DNA of 64,000 nt from Dastarcus helophoroides (GCA_028583605.1 CM053336.1:23731004-23795003); one strand, 5' to 3'; positions 35,401-46,722 are shown, numbered from the stretch's first letter. Made by a program: numbers and translations. Notes: a model not told the origin generated them from the sequence alone.

Positions 35401-38400
35401 TTTGGATGAAATTGCAACGCTTGCCACCAATAAATTTTGCGATTATGGAATTATACAATTCTGCATGATTATTATTAACATTATATACTAGACTGTTTAC
35501 GTGATTAATTAATTTGCCATTTATTAAATTATTAAAGTCTTCCCACAGTCCACAGATTTTTAGATCTTCGCATCGTGTGCTTGTGTTATGGCAGTTCTGA
35601 TGGTTACCAAATATGTGGTGTGGCAAATTCTTAAGATCTGTTGTAAGTTCTTTAACTTTTTCGCTATGAGAAATATCTTCACTGCCTCTCTTCTTTATAG
35701 CAGAACTTACAGCAACTTTTATTCTGGTTAAATTGTTTTAAAAAACTTGAAAAATTATATTTGGAATAATTCCCCTAGAAGTTTTCTTTTTGCTGGATAA
35801 TTCTTTTTGTTGAATATTAAAATTTTTGCGGATATGATTTGCACATTCAATTTTTTCTGTAGTTGTGTTAATACCATATGGGCGTATTTTTCGCAATCGG
35901 TTCTGAGCACTGCTGTCTCCATCTCCTGAGATAAACAGTATTAGAAAAATTTGCACTTGTATAAATAACATAAAACAAGAATAATTGAGTTTCAGTATCG
36001 AAGATTATCGACAATAATTTATGAATAGTATAAAATTAATGAACTAATATGCACCTATTATTCGAGTGTATATTACATTATGCATTGGTAAACTTTGTTT
36101 GAAGCCATCTGCAATTATATCGGCTTCCATTGCATTAGCAGAACCTGACCAGTTTTTATAGCAAATATGGTTTGGGGCCGTGATATTTTTATTTTCAGCT
36201 CTAGTGCATATTATGCAAAATGCATTTCTGATTCCTATATATAATATTTTTCCCGTATAGAAACCAATTATACAAGCCTAAAAATTGGTCCTTATTTATT
36301 TTAATAAAAAATCTAACATTCGACTTACGACTCCAGACAATGAACTATAATTACTCCTATAAGACCTTTTGGCACAAAAACCATCGACAATGACTGTCAA
36401 TTGAGGAAAACGTTTTTATTTGCTTCCCCTCTACTTTTAGCTAATTTAATTTCATCAGAAATGGCATTTTCCATTTCATTTCTGACTGCAATTTAAAGTA
36501 AGTTTGCCTACTCATATTTGGCATATTCATTATTGCACATCGTTCTTCCATTTGTGAAAAACTTTGACCTGTACTTAAATTACCAAAAACCTAAAATAGT
36601 TACTCTTTAATAGGCACATAATATTGCAATTAAAACATACAGCTGCTCTATTAATGTCCATATTATTGTCATTTTCTGACTGCGACTTAATGACATCTAC
36701 ACTATTGCACATATTGCATTTAAAATGCAACGCAGAATAAAACCCGCTTCTTTTTTCCGTAATGAACTCCATGTTAGAAGAGTTGCAGCTGAAACTAGTT
36801 GAATGTTGTCCAAATTTTTGCAATTGTGCTATGAGTAATTTTATATTAAAAATTCGAGATCCTTCAACTTTATCTTCAGACATGGAACCTTGCAATTCTG
36901 TAAGATATGGCATTTCAATATCAGAAAAATCTGAGTCGCTACTGCAATAAAAATTGTTTGTATGACATCTATAATATTGTATATTTTAATATGTACCCAT
37001 CAACGGAAGTCATTGATAACAAAGAACAGTCCGATTGATTTAAAATGTCCATATCTTTTGAACTTCCTTCAAATTTGTGTTTCTGATTGCTGTCCAAGTT
37101 ACTAAAATATGCCTTATTTTACTGCTTGTTTTACTAAATTTAAATCTTTTTGACTTTTGAGTTTTAAAAAGATTTTTTTACCTTTCATTGCCATCTTGAT
37201 AAGTTAACTGAGAAACACTTTCTACAGAGCTTTTATCAATTTGATTTATAAAATAAACATCAAACACCATTTAGGCCAAACAAATGAATTATATCGGGTG
37301 TTACAGACACCCTATATTTTATTCTTTATTTATGAAGATAAATATTCAATATTGCCGCACTCAATATTTGTAAATGATATCTCTACTGCTGTCAGTTTCT
37401 CAAAAATGATACCAACTTCCTGGACGTAGCGTGAGGGGGGGCAAAGGGGGCCATGGCCCCGGGCGTCACATATATGGGGTGTCAATTTTTTTATATTTAA
37501 TTTAACAACTTCAACTTTAACCTCCAGATTTTATTTAGTTAAGTTTTCTTCTCTTTGATTCTTGTTGTTATGTTATCAATTAACATTTTTTCGCAAGTTT
37601 AAACTTTAAATAGAATTTTGACGGACAAGTTGAAAATTCAAGAAATTTTAATTTATAAAATTAGAAATCTTTCTCAATTTTTCGATTTTTCTCAAAATAT
37701 TCAATGTAGATTTGAATTTTTTATTGTAGGCACTCTTAAAATTACAGAAAGAGTAAGAATTTTGAAAAAACAACTTTACAAAAATTATGAGTAATTTGAC
37801 TATTTAATGACGTTTTTCAAAATTTCAATAATTTTTTTTTACAAATTTTAAAATTCAGCTTTATAAATTTTAAATTTTTTGTTGCTATTTAATCCTTAAT
37901 AATATATTTTTATAAATTTGAAGGAAAAATGGAACCTTTCAGAATAAATTTAAAATTGCGAGAAAATAATTGAAATGTTTTTTAAAAGTCCAAATTTCTA
38001 AATAAATTTCGAAATTTTGATTTTAAATTTTTAATAATTGGTAAATGTAAACTGGCAATTTCCGATTTTTAGCTTTATTTTTAAAATTTGAAGTTTCTTT
38101 AATGGAAAATAAACATTTTTATTTCTTTTCAAATTGTTGACATTGAATTAGACATTATATATATCTTTCTTCAAAATTCGATTTTAAAATTTTAATTTCC
38201 TTTTTTTTCTATTATTTTGAGATTTCAAATTTCAAAGTTGAAAACTCATTTTGAAAAAAAGTCAAAATTTTAGATCTCCAATTTTAAGCAGAAAGTTAAT
38301 AAAGATCAAAAACTGTAGGCTTGAATTAAATTAAATCTGAAATATTTAAGTTATTTCTGGAAATTTTAGAATTTAATTTCGAAATTGTGAAACTAGTGAG

Positions 38401-41400
38401 GTTGCCAATTTAAGGTTGGCCCCGAGAGGTAAAGATCCATGCTACGCCATTGACCAACTTTGATTTTTAAATATCATTACATTTTTGGAATCTGCACTAT
38501 TTTCCGAATACAATGCACATAAAAATAAATGATTTTTAAAGTATTGACACATTGTTTGGATCTATTTTATTTTTAAATCTAAAAGGCTATGATGATTCAT
38601 TCTAATTAATCCCAACCAACCACATTAACGCTACAAAAAATCAAATCGGGTCAAAAAATTCTTTTATCATTTAATACAGTTAAGAAAAATGGTTTTTATG
38701 TCAAAACTTCAATAGTGCCATAATGGTGCTAGCAAAAATTTTGGTACCTGCAAAAAATACAATTAATGGCGAATAGATTGTGTGTATTCCCTTTTCCTGA
38801 GTTATCATTAAAACCGAAATTACAGCAGAAAGAAAACAACTTATTCAGAGAATCAGACTAATAATAATCTAGGTATGTGAAAAATTATTTTGTTTCTAGA
38901 TTTTCGAAATATTGAAAACAATAACTTGTATACGGATGTTTAGCTCTAACTTTCGACTGAAAGCAGCTCACATTGTTTATTTTTATATGAAATTGGTATA
39001 CATTAGGTGCAATATTTTTTACCTTTTCAGAAAGTTATTTTTTCTCTTTTTTACTGAACGTCGTCGACTTAAAAGATATAATTTTCTATTCACAAGTGGC
39101 TCCATTGTTCTAAATATGAATACAAATATGAATACTATACTAAATAAACCAACCGCTGTCGGCAACATAACAAGCAAGTTGACTCCGAGAGTTTGATTGG
39201 ATCGAATATCACAAAAATCATAAATTAGCAACAGTTGCGAATTTATCAATGATTGAGAATTTGCATTCGGACGATGTTGAACGAACTTCTTAGCCAATTC
39301 CCCTCCGAGACCCCTTCCGTCTCCAGTCTCCTTACCCCCCTTAACGGCACATTTAAATCCAAGACCAAAATCGTACAATTCGATTTACCAGACCCCCGCC
39401 TTAAGGTTTCTAGGGTCATAAAGGATATATTGTTGACATAAAAGTCGAAAATTCGAAACGATGATTTTGAGATAAATGTCAAAATTTCGAGAAAAAGATT
39501 AATTTCAAGAAATAAATCTAAATTGCCAAAAATAAATTTTGAAAAAAAAATAGAAATTTCGAAAAAAAAAGACCAATTTTGAAGAAAAAGTTGTCATTTC
39601 CAGAAATGTTAAATACCAAATTTTAAGATGAACATGAAACTTTGGAGAAAAAGTTAAAAAAAAGAATCGAAAATTTCGAAGAAGACAAAGTTAATTTTTA
39701 TAAAAATTGGTCAAATTTTGAAATAGTTCTCTATTAAAAAGACTAATTTTGAACAAAAAAAAATCGAAATTTTGAGAAAAAGACGAACTGCGAAAAAAAG
39801 TTGGGATTTCTAGGATTATAAAAGATATGATGTTGACATAAAAAAAGTGAAATTTCTAAAAGATGACTTGGAGAAAAATGTCGAAATTTCGAAAAAGACG
39901 AATTTCAAGGGAAAAATCTAAATTAGTTCTAAAGGTTCGAGAAGGATGTCAAAATTTTTATTTACAGAGAAAGTAAAAATTTTGGAATAAGCAACAAGTT
40001 TAAATGAAAGATTTAAATGTTGCTAAAACTTTCGACTTTTAAAATTAAAATTTCCAAAAAATATTTAAACTTCTCTGAATTTATGAATCATGACACTTTT
40101 CTCATACTTTCAAGTTTACACTTGTAACTTGTAATCATTTTTATAAAGTTGCTACCCAAAAATCGAAAATTTGGGAATCAAGCCTAAACAATATTGAAAA
40201 AGTTTCCAAATATTAAAAAAAAATTATAGAAATTTTCCAAAGAAAGCTAATTGTCAAATTTTGGAGTAAAATGGAAATTTGGGCAAAAAAAGACTTGAAA
40301 ATCCCCAAAAAGAGGTAACTCGAGCAAAAAAACGAAACCTCAAGAAAACAAGAAATTTCCCATAGAAAGTTAAATTTTGTAAAACTTGGTCAAACTTTGA
40401 GATAGTTTTCTATGAAAAAGGCGAATTTTGAACAAAAAATTCGAAGATATGAGAAAAAGGCGAGCTTTGAAAAATGTTGAGGTTTCTAGGGTCCTAAAGG
40501 ATATAATGTTGACATAAAAGTCGAAAATTCGAAACGATGATTTTGAGATAAATGTCAACATTTGGAGAAAAAGATTAATTTCAAGAAAAAAATCTAAATT
40601 GCCAAAAACAAATTTTGAAAAAAGAAAAAAATAGAAATTTCGAATAAAAAGACCAGTTTTGAAGAAAAAGTTGTCATTTCCAGAAATTCTAAATACCAAA
40701 TTTTAAGATAAACATGAAACTTTCGAGAAAAATTAAAAAAAAGAGAATCGAAAATCCCGACAGAGACGTATTTCGAGCAAAAAGATGAAACCTCAACAAT
40801 GGAAATTCACCATAGAAAGTTAAATTTTGTAAAAATTGGTCAAATTTTGAGATAGTTCTCTATTAAAAAGACGAATTTTAAACAAAAAAATCTAGATATT
40901 GCGAAAAATGATGTTGACATAAAAGTGAAATTTCTAAAAGATGACTTAGAGAAAAATGTCGAAATTTCGAAAAAGACGAACTTCAAGGGAAAAATCTAAA
41001 TTGCAAAGGACAAATTGTGAAAAGGACAATAGAAATTTCAAAAAAAGATCGAAATTTCAAAAAAAAGACCAATTTTGAAGAAAAGGTCATTTCCAGAAAT
41101 ATTAAATACCGAATTTTGAGACAAACGTGAAAATTTGAAGAAAAAGTTACATTTTAGGCAAACAGTTAAAATATCTGAAACTTTTTATTCTAGCAGGTAG
41201 GGAATTTCAAAAAGAATTTATTGTATTGTTAAGAAAAATAACGAAATTTGGAGAAAAACCTTACAATTCAGAACTACTAAACTTTATTAACAATTAAAAC
41301 AACATATATTAAAAATTCCAGGATATTTCTATAAATATTTGCTACGACCGGACAAGGTCAACTACTTAAAATCAAATTTCAAGAATAAAACCAAATTTGG

Positions 41401-44400
41401 CGAAATTAAAAATAAGGACAAATTTTGAAAAGAAAAAAAATCAAAATTTCGCGAAAAGGACGAATTCCGAAAAAAAAATTTTATAAAATTTTAATATTGA
41501 GAAAGAGATGAATTTCGAGGGATAAGATTAAAATTTCTAAAAACAAAATGTATAATGAAACAAAATTCGAGAAAAAAAAATTTCGAGAAAAAAGTCGAAA
41601 TCTAGTAGAAATTCAAAATACCTCAGAGACTTCGGTTTTGTTAAATTTTGAAAAAAGAGGCAAACTTTGAGAAGAGAAAAAATTAAAATTTTTGGGTTGA
41701 ATATTTTTTTTACCTACAAATCGAAGAGACAAGTACCCCACCATGTTGTCAGAAAATGTCAAATATTGAGATAAATGTCAACAATTTGAGAAGCAAGTTG
41801 AAACTTTCAGAGAATTGGATTTAAAAAAAGTCTGGAAAACGTTGACATTTACAAATAAAACGTGTTTCTGCTATTTTTGCCTTTTTACCAAAATTCAGAA
41901 TTTCCAAAACATTTTTTTTAAAGTCTCTACTTTTTTTATCAAAAGATCGACCAAATTTTGAGAAAAAGTCAAATTTTGATAAACAATTTTGTAGAAATTC
42001 AGATTTTCAAAAAAGCTGAGATAAATATTCAAAATTTTAGGATTAGATTTTAATAAAAAAAAAGTCAAAATTTCTAGATTCAGATTCTAAAAGAGAATTT
42101 TTAGCAAAAAAAAAACAAAATAATGGGATTTCGTTGTTTATGAAAAATACGAACTTTAAAGAAAAAATCGAAGTTTTGAGAAAAAGATGAACTTCGAGAA
42201 AAGTTGAGAACTGTAGGATTATAAAGGATATGACGTTAACATAGAAGTCGAAATTTCAAAAAGATGATTTTGTCAAAAATGTCGAAATTTCGAATAAAAG
42301 TTGAATTTCATAAAAAAATCTAAATTGTCAAAAAGTTCAGGTACAGTTAAAATATCTGAAAATTCCGATTTTAGCAGGAACAACATTTCAAAAAGAATCT
42401 ACTGTTAAGAAAAATAACCAAATTTCGAGAAAAACTTTAAAATTGAGAAAGGAAATTTTGAAAATCAAATGTTAAGAAAAAAGCAAAATTTTGTGAATAA
42501 AGCGAAATGAAAAATCAAAATTTCGGGAAAAGGACGAATTCCGTGAAAAATCTGAAATTTCACATACAAAGTTAAATTTTAAAGACTTCTGTTTTATTAA
42601 ATTTTTAAAAGAAAAATGGGTAAATTTTGAGAAGAGAAAAAGTCTAAATTTTTAAGTTGAATATTTATTTTTTTTTAACTGCAAGTTAGAGAGGACAAAT
42701 GCCCCATCGTGACGTTAGAAAAATTCAGTATTGAGATAAATGTCAACAAGTTGGAATTTTCAGAAAATTGGATTTAAAAAAATTCACGAACACTTTAAAA
42801 AAATTTGAACGAATATGTAGATACCTTTTTTAAATCTTGAAATTTTTTCAAAATCTTAACCATTTTTGAAATTTTTAGATTACTTTTGAAAATATAAACT
42901 TTTTTAAAAAAAATTAAGTATACATTTAAAAATTCTTCTTCAATATTTTCGACTCCTTTCAAAGTTGTTTTTCAATAGTTTCCATTGTTATCAAAACTTT
43001 CTACTTTTTAAAAAATTTCGACAAGTTCGAAATTTTTTTGAAAAGTTTACCCTATCTCCAAACTTTCAATTGATTTTTATACATTACGTTTTCTCCAAAA
43101 TTTCAACACCTTTCAAAATTTTGATTTTTTAAGATTTCGTCTCTTTTTATTTTCAAAATTTTGATTTTTGTTAATTTTGCCTTTTTTCAAATGTTTACCC
43201 TTTTTGAGATATTTTTTGTAAATTTAGATTTTTTCAAAATTTTACGTTTTTAAAATTTTGAATTTATTTTTTTATTCAAATTTAAAACAATATTTTTAAT
43301 TTTTCATAAATTTCGACTTGAAAACGAAATATGGAGAATAAAGTCGAAATGTTCATGAAATATTCAAAAGATTTTGAGGTGAAATCCTTAATTTCTATTT
43401 ATGCTGCAAACAAACAATAACATTAACATTTACTTACATATTTTTCCAAATACAATGACTGATTGTCTAAGAGTGCTTTCACCATCCTCATTAAGTATAT
43501 CAATAAAGCTAAGTTGTTTTGTACAACGTTAACCCTAACACCCTCTATAATAAACGTGCACATTCTTGGCAGCATTTCATGTAAGCCTGGATCAGAAGCA
43601 AGACTCTGTAGTGCCTCCTGAAATTAAAGATGAATAAGTAGATCCTAGAGAATCAGTTAAAAAACCTACCGCTCTCCTGGCTTCATCTGATCCGACACAA
43701 GCTTCGGTAATTTCTTTATAATACAATTGCTGCTCCACAGACAGCTCATGGGTGGCTAATTGCTTTATCTGTACTGTTTCAATATTTTTCAACTTTTGCT
43801 TGCCTGTTGTCGGTTTACCTGAAGTCTCTTTAATTGGCTTTTTATTAATAGGGTCTACCGATTCGAGCTGTAACATAATATTAAGCTTTAACCAGATCCA
43901 ATCTAAGAGAGAAATATCATTTTATTTCACGATTCAATAAATCACCATAAACATTTTCAGATGAAAAACATTCAAAATTAAAAAAAAAACTCAAAATGAA
44001 TTCATATATTCTAAAAATAGAAAATTCTAAAATTAAATTATTTTTATAAACCAGTTTTCTTCGCAATTAAACATCTTGAAATACACTCTAACATTTGCTA
44101 TATTTTTTTGAATGCTAAAATTTTTCTCGAGAAGAATGTCAAACAATCAAGGATTGACCTAAAAGACTTTTCTCCCTTAGTTTATATCTTTAAGAAATTA
44201 AATTGTAAAAATCGTTCACCTAATTTAATAATTAATAATAATTTGTTTTGACATCTTTATTACAACAATACCTATGTTATAGAAATTAAATATTACCTGA
44301 ACTTCTTAAGAAATAGTAATAATAATAATAATCAAGAAAGATCCTGAACTACTATTCCTTTTAAAGCTAATACCCCAGTGACGGTTTAGCACCAAATTTT

Positions 44401-44979
44401 CATTGAACACCAAATTTCAATCAACATCAAATGCAACTAAAATTCATTTACCTTCTGAATTTGTTTAGCCACCGGCGGAGGATTCTCTGGAATAGTCGGC
44501 TGCACACCATCGATACTGAGCCAATGAGATCGCAACGTAACCTCATAGGGCGCCTTCGGGTTCAAATTCTGAATCAAATCATTCAAATCCACCTCTTTCT
44601 CCTCAATAAAATGCAACTCCCGGCCGCCCCCAGAGGCAAATCGAAACGGGAGTTGCTCTTTGGAATGAAACCCATACTGAGGCTGAAACACACAAATTTG
44701 AGGTTATACAATACAAACGCCTATCTGAAAGTACACCTCGATATTCTTGGACTTTAGAGCAGAGTCGATGTCGTTTTGCATTAATTTCGTCCTCTTGGCA
44801 TGGTGCATGAACTTGGCTGCATCCTGGATTATATGTTTTAATCGAAATGAGATATCGTCCGAGAGTTCTTTAGCGGCGTCGTCCGGTAGACTTCCTATGC
44901 CGATGCTTTCGGCTATAACTTTCATCGATTCTATGGAGAAGTTGGTTCCATACAAATCGCTTTCGTTACTTTTGGACAT
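29470..44979 (-). CDS. Taf6: Transcription initiation factor TFIID subunit 6
   Basis: TAF6 is a shared TFIID subunit (also in SAGA-type complexes) that dimerises with TAF9 through a histone fold and helps place RNA polymerase II at promoters. Coding exons on the minus strand: 44979-44737, 44682-44452, 43867-43670, 43617-43438, 30463-30163 and 30113-29470. Every junction is GT-AG and phases agree, giving 598 codons plus stop, near the Drosophila length (~592). Residues ~10-80 are the histone fold ([18 protein letters not shown], then [15 protein letters not shown]). Exon 2 holds [14 protein letters not shown] and [17 protein letters not shown]. Exons 4-6 encode the TAF6 C-terminal HEAT-like domain ([30 protein letters not shown]). 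The tail is low-complexity, Gln/Ser-rich. Introns 1, 3 and 5 are 49-54 bp and intron 2 is 584 bp. Intron 4 is 12,974 bp, expanded by tandem repeats and a 6.9-kb transposon. No disabling change was found. Confidence 0.95.
30480..31909. repeat. Taf6 intron 4, proximal AT-rich repeat
   Basis: Words such as aaaatttgaaattttttctc with internal duplications: aaatctagtgtataaatttt occurs near 30747 and 30897. A short ordinary island at 31610-31690 (cgaggctgccaaaatatgtc) is unassigned. No gene. Confidence 0.55.
31910..32458 (+). repeat. Tandem-array unit, first part, interrupted by the TTAA transposon
   Basis: Aligns base for base, with scattered differences, to about 39937-40476. Landmarks are ggttcgagaag-atgtcaaaa, aagcaacaagtttaaat, catacttttcaagtttacac-type text, ttgctac-caaaaatcgaaa and cccatagaaagttaaatttt. 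The unit continues on the far side of the transposon at 39405. Confidence 0.85.
32463..34234. other. 3' non-coding part of the TTAA transposon
   Basis: Ordinary composition at 32463-33150 (a minus-strand frame of ~90 codons runs into the terminal repeat but has no recognisable motif), AT-rich at 33160-33700, then unassigned sequence to 34234. Whether the element had a second gene here cannot be told. Confidence 0.4.
34235..34330 (+). mobile_element. Penelope-like fragment with degraded hammerhead layout
   Basis: tgttcctaaggaag, gccttacgatggc, gaaatgtc and aaacacttttgtaatttctt line up with 57355-57410 of the Penelope-like element. Spacing of the hammerhead-like parts is kept but the core reads CTAAGGA instead of CTGAAGA, so this copy is a relic. 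It lies about 90 bp beyond the transposase/nuclease gene. Confidence 0.6.
34422..37270 (-). pseudogene. Mutator-like DDE transposase fused to YqaJ-type nuclease, broken
   Basis: Candidate exons, minus strand: 37270-37182, 37101-36997, 36941-36641, 36590-36329, 36277-36055, then 35925-34422. All five introns are GT-AG and phases join. ATG at 37270 is the first good start. Transposase domain: FKCNMCN zinc-type cysteines, then DDE candidates in [18 protein letters not shown] and [18 protein letters not shown], with KIECANH between. The C-terminal nuclease of the YqaJ/lambda-exonuclease fold has [21 protein letters not shown] and EIKCP, so the acidic and lysine residues are all visible, then YYYQVQGQ and LLPEIVD. 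Lesions: in-frame TAA at 35738 and 35150, and frame breaks near 36485, 36410 and 34712-34716, each fitting one missing base. The pairing of a Mutator-like domain with YqaJ is, to my knowledge, found in uncharacterised arthropod proteins. It belongs to the TTAA transposon and reads the same way as Taf6. Confidence 0.85.
37419..38452. mobile_element. hAT-like non-autonomous element nested in the TTAA transposon
   Basis: An exact 8-bp duplication, ACCAACTT, lies at 37411-37418 and 38453-38460. The ends are imperfect inverted repeats (cctggacgtagcgtgag against, reversed, caatggcgtagcatgga), followed inside by ggggggcaaagggggccat and, at the other end, ggttggccccgagagg. The 8-bp target fits the hAT superfamily. 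The interior is AT-rich words without a transposase. It sits about 150 bp upstream of the transposase/nuclease start codon and must be younger than the element around it. Confidence 0.85.
38461..39400. other. 5' part of the TTAA transposon with a coding-like island
   Basis: 38461-38930 is unassigned. From 39019 to 39378 the minus strand has a 119-codon frame with a predicted membrane helix ([20 protein letters not shown]) and Arg/Lys-rich ends, and the plus strand is also open at 39253-39441. The stretch is GC-richer than its surroundings. No family was recognised, so a lost N-terminal exon, a second small protein or chance are all possible. Confidence 0.3.
39405..41150 (+). repeat. ~1.08-kb tandem repeat array in Taf6 intron 4
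   Basis: 39405-39700 recurs at about 40481-40760 (ggtttctagggtc-taaagg, catgaaactttggagaaa, ttgtcatttccagaaat), a period of 1076 bp. 39937-40476 matches 31910-32458 across the transposon. Shorter echoes of the gatgttgacataaaag subunit occur near 39826, 40910 and 42230, so the array has a nested, higher-order structure. Confidence 0.8.
41151..43400. repeat. AT-rich words continuing the intron 4 array
   Basis: GAAATTTCGAAAAAGACG-type words with one polarity to about 42830, then the opposite polarity (ttttcgactcctttc) to 43310. ttttgttaaatttt-aaaaga and ggttgaatatt paragraphs near 41635-41720 recur near 42590-42670, a ~950-bp direct duplication. No gene. Confidence 0.6.
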
Positions 44980-45800
44980 TTTGTATTATTAAGTATTTTA
45001 TCATTTGTATACAAACAACAGTTTGGTTAACATTAATGACATATTGACGTCGATTATATTGACATTTAAAACCACAGAATACCATGAAAATGTAAAACGT
45101 CAGAAACAAATGTCAAATGCCTTAAACTCGAAGCGGTAATGTGATGTGTAGGAAGTAAATTGAAGCCAGCGCTAGAGATGGTTGATTACAGAATTAAGTT
45201 TCATTTGTTACACGTTGGCTTATGTTAGGGTTACTTTTATCTACCTTTGACGTCTTGGGCTTGGGTCATGTAATTCTTTCCTCGATTATATGGCTAGAAA
45301 AATTCAAGCAGGAGAGTGGCGAACCAAATTTGCTGTGATTAATTCGTGGCGCTAAGCCTGACATATTTCAAAATTCTATGAAATACCAAGGGTTAAGCTG
45401 GCAAGGTTTTCTAATGCAGAAATACTTGCACATTTTTTAAGATTTTCATGCATTTAGCCCAAGTTATTGTTAAAAAAAAAATAATAATAAATTGCAGAAA
45501 AACTTGTATATTTTCCTAGATTTTCATGGTTGTAGCGCAATTTATTGTTAAAAAATTATAAATTTCTTGCATTTGTAGCAATCATGAGCAAGGTATTTAT
45601 GATTTTTTTACATTAATTGTGCCAAATGTGCTTAAAAATCGAAGAAAAAATGAAAGTGTTTCTGCATTATACAACCTTTTCTGCTGAACTGTTGACTAAT
45701 AAGCCAATCACAGCGAATCCGATACACCATCCTCCCTTGACGTTCTCTAATTCCCACACGGCACAAATTAATGACAGAAGACCTGTCAGATTTTTATAGA
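44980..45800. other. Upstream flank of Taf6
   Basis: Probable Taf6 5' UTR and promoter in the first few hundred bases; no TATA box or initiator is clear. 45180-45420 has ordinary composition without an open frame. Nothing else is recognisable. Confidence 0.4.
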
Positions 45801-46722
45801 TTCGAAATTTTCTAAAAAAAAATCTTGGACAAATTTTAATTTTTAAATATAAGGTGAAATTTTGAAAAAAAATCGACTTTGAAAATGTGACAACTTTCAA
45901 AAATCGAAATTTTGAAAAGTCGAGGTTGTAAAATAAAATAAAAATTTCGAAAAAAGGCAAGAATTTCTAAAACCAAGGAACTGAAAAGCATTGGTAAGGT
46001 TTTAAAAAAACAAAATTTGAAAAATAGTTAAAAGTTACAAAAAAGCGAAATTTTGAAAAAAATGAATTGAAAAAGAATCGAAATTTTTCAAAAGTCGAAA
46101 TTTGTGAAGTTGTGCTATAATTTTCAAAAATATACAGAAATGTTTAAAATGTCAAGTTTTTCAAAAAAAGTAGAAACTCTAAATATTATTTAAGAAAGAA
46201 CTTAAAAAAATTGAAATTTTGAAAAATGTTGAAATATTTTTAAAAATCTGAAAGTTTAAAAAAGTAAAGATTTTAAAAGTTAAAATATGAAATAAAACTT
46301 TTTAAAAAAGTCAAAAATGCGAAAGCCAAGAAATTTAAAAAAAATCGAAAGGTTTTTAAACCCCAAAATTTTAAAAAATAGTTGAAAATTAGAAAAACGT
46401 GAAATTTTGAAAAATATGTTAGATTTGAAAAAGAATTAAACTTTTCCAAAAAAGTCGAAATTTTAGAATTCTTGCTAACATTTTCAAAAATATACAGACT
46501 TTTTTTAAATGTCAGGCTTTTCAAAAAAAGTTAAACTCTTGAAAGAAAAAAGTCGAAACACTCGAAATAATATTGAAGAAAGTCGAGAACTTAAAAAAAA
46601 TCGAAATTTTGAATGTTTAAAAAGTTAAGATTTTAAAAGTCAAAATACGAAATAAAAATTATTTAAAAAGTCAAAAGTGTATAAACCAAGAAATTAAATA
46701 AAATCGAAAAGTTTCAAAAAAG
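45801..46722. repeat. AT-rich word array, GAAATTTTGAAAAA polarity
   Basis: Two ~390-bp paragraphs repeat in tandem: gcgaaattttgaaaaa-atg, ttgaaaaagaat, atttttcaaaa-gtcgaaat and cattttcaaaaatatacaga occur near 46040-46140 and again near 46395-46500, and once more from 46690 onward. The array continues at 48128 on the other side of a hAT-like insertion. Confidence 0.65.

Larger units (their letters stand above)
32463..39400 (-). mobile_element. 6.9-kb TTAA-flanked DNA transposon (Kolobok-like candidate)
   Basis: Flanked by TTAA at 32459-32462 and 39401-39404. The ends are inverted repeats: GGCGGCGGTCTGGTA at the left and, reversed, GGCGGGGGTCTGGTA at the right (14 of 15 match). The host sequence on both sides joins into a tandem-repeat unit whose uninterrupted paralogue, with TTGA at the target, is at about 40466-40500, so the insertion boundaries are well supported. 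It carries one broken multi-exon gene (37270-34422), a nested hAT-like element (37419-38452) and a Penelope-like scrap (34235-34330). Kolobok-like is inferred from the TTAA target together with a DDE protein that is not piggyBac. Confidence 0.88.

Noticed and set aside
35738..35740. Possible extra intron to remove the in-frame TAA
   Set aside because: The frame continues unchanged on both sides with conserved family text and no good GT-AG pair brackets the codon, so a stop codon is the simpler reading.
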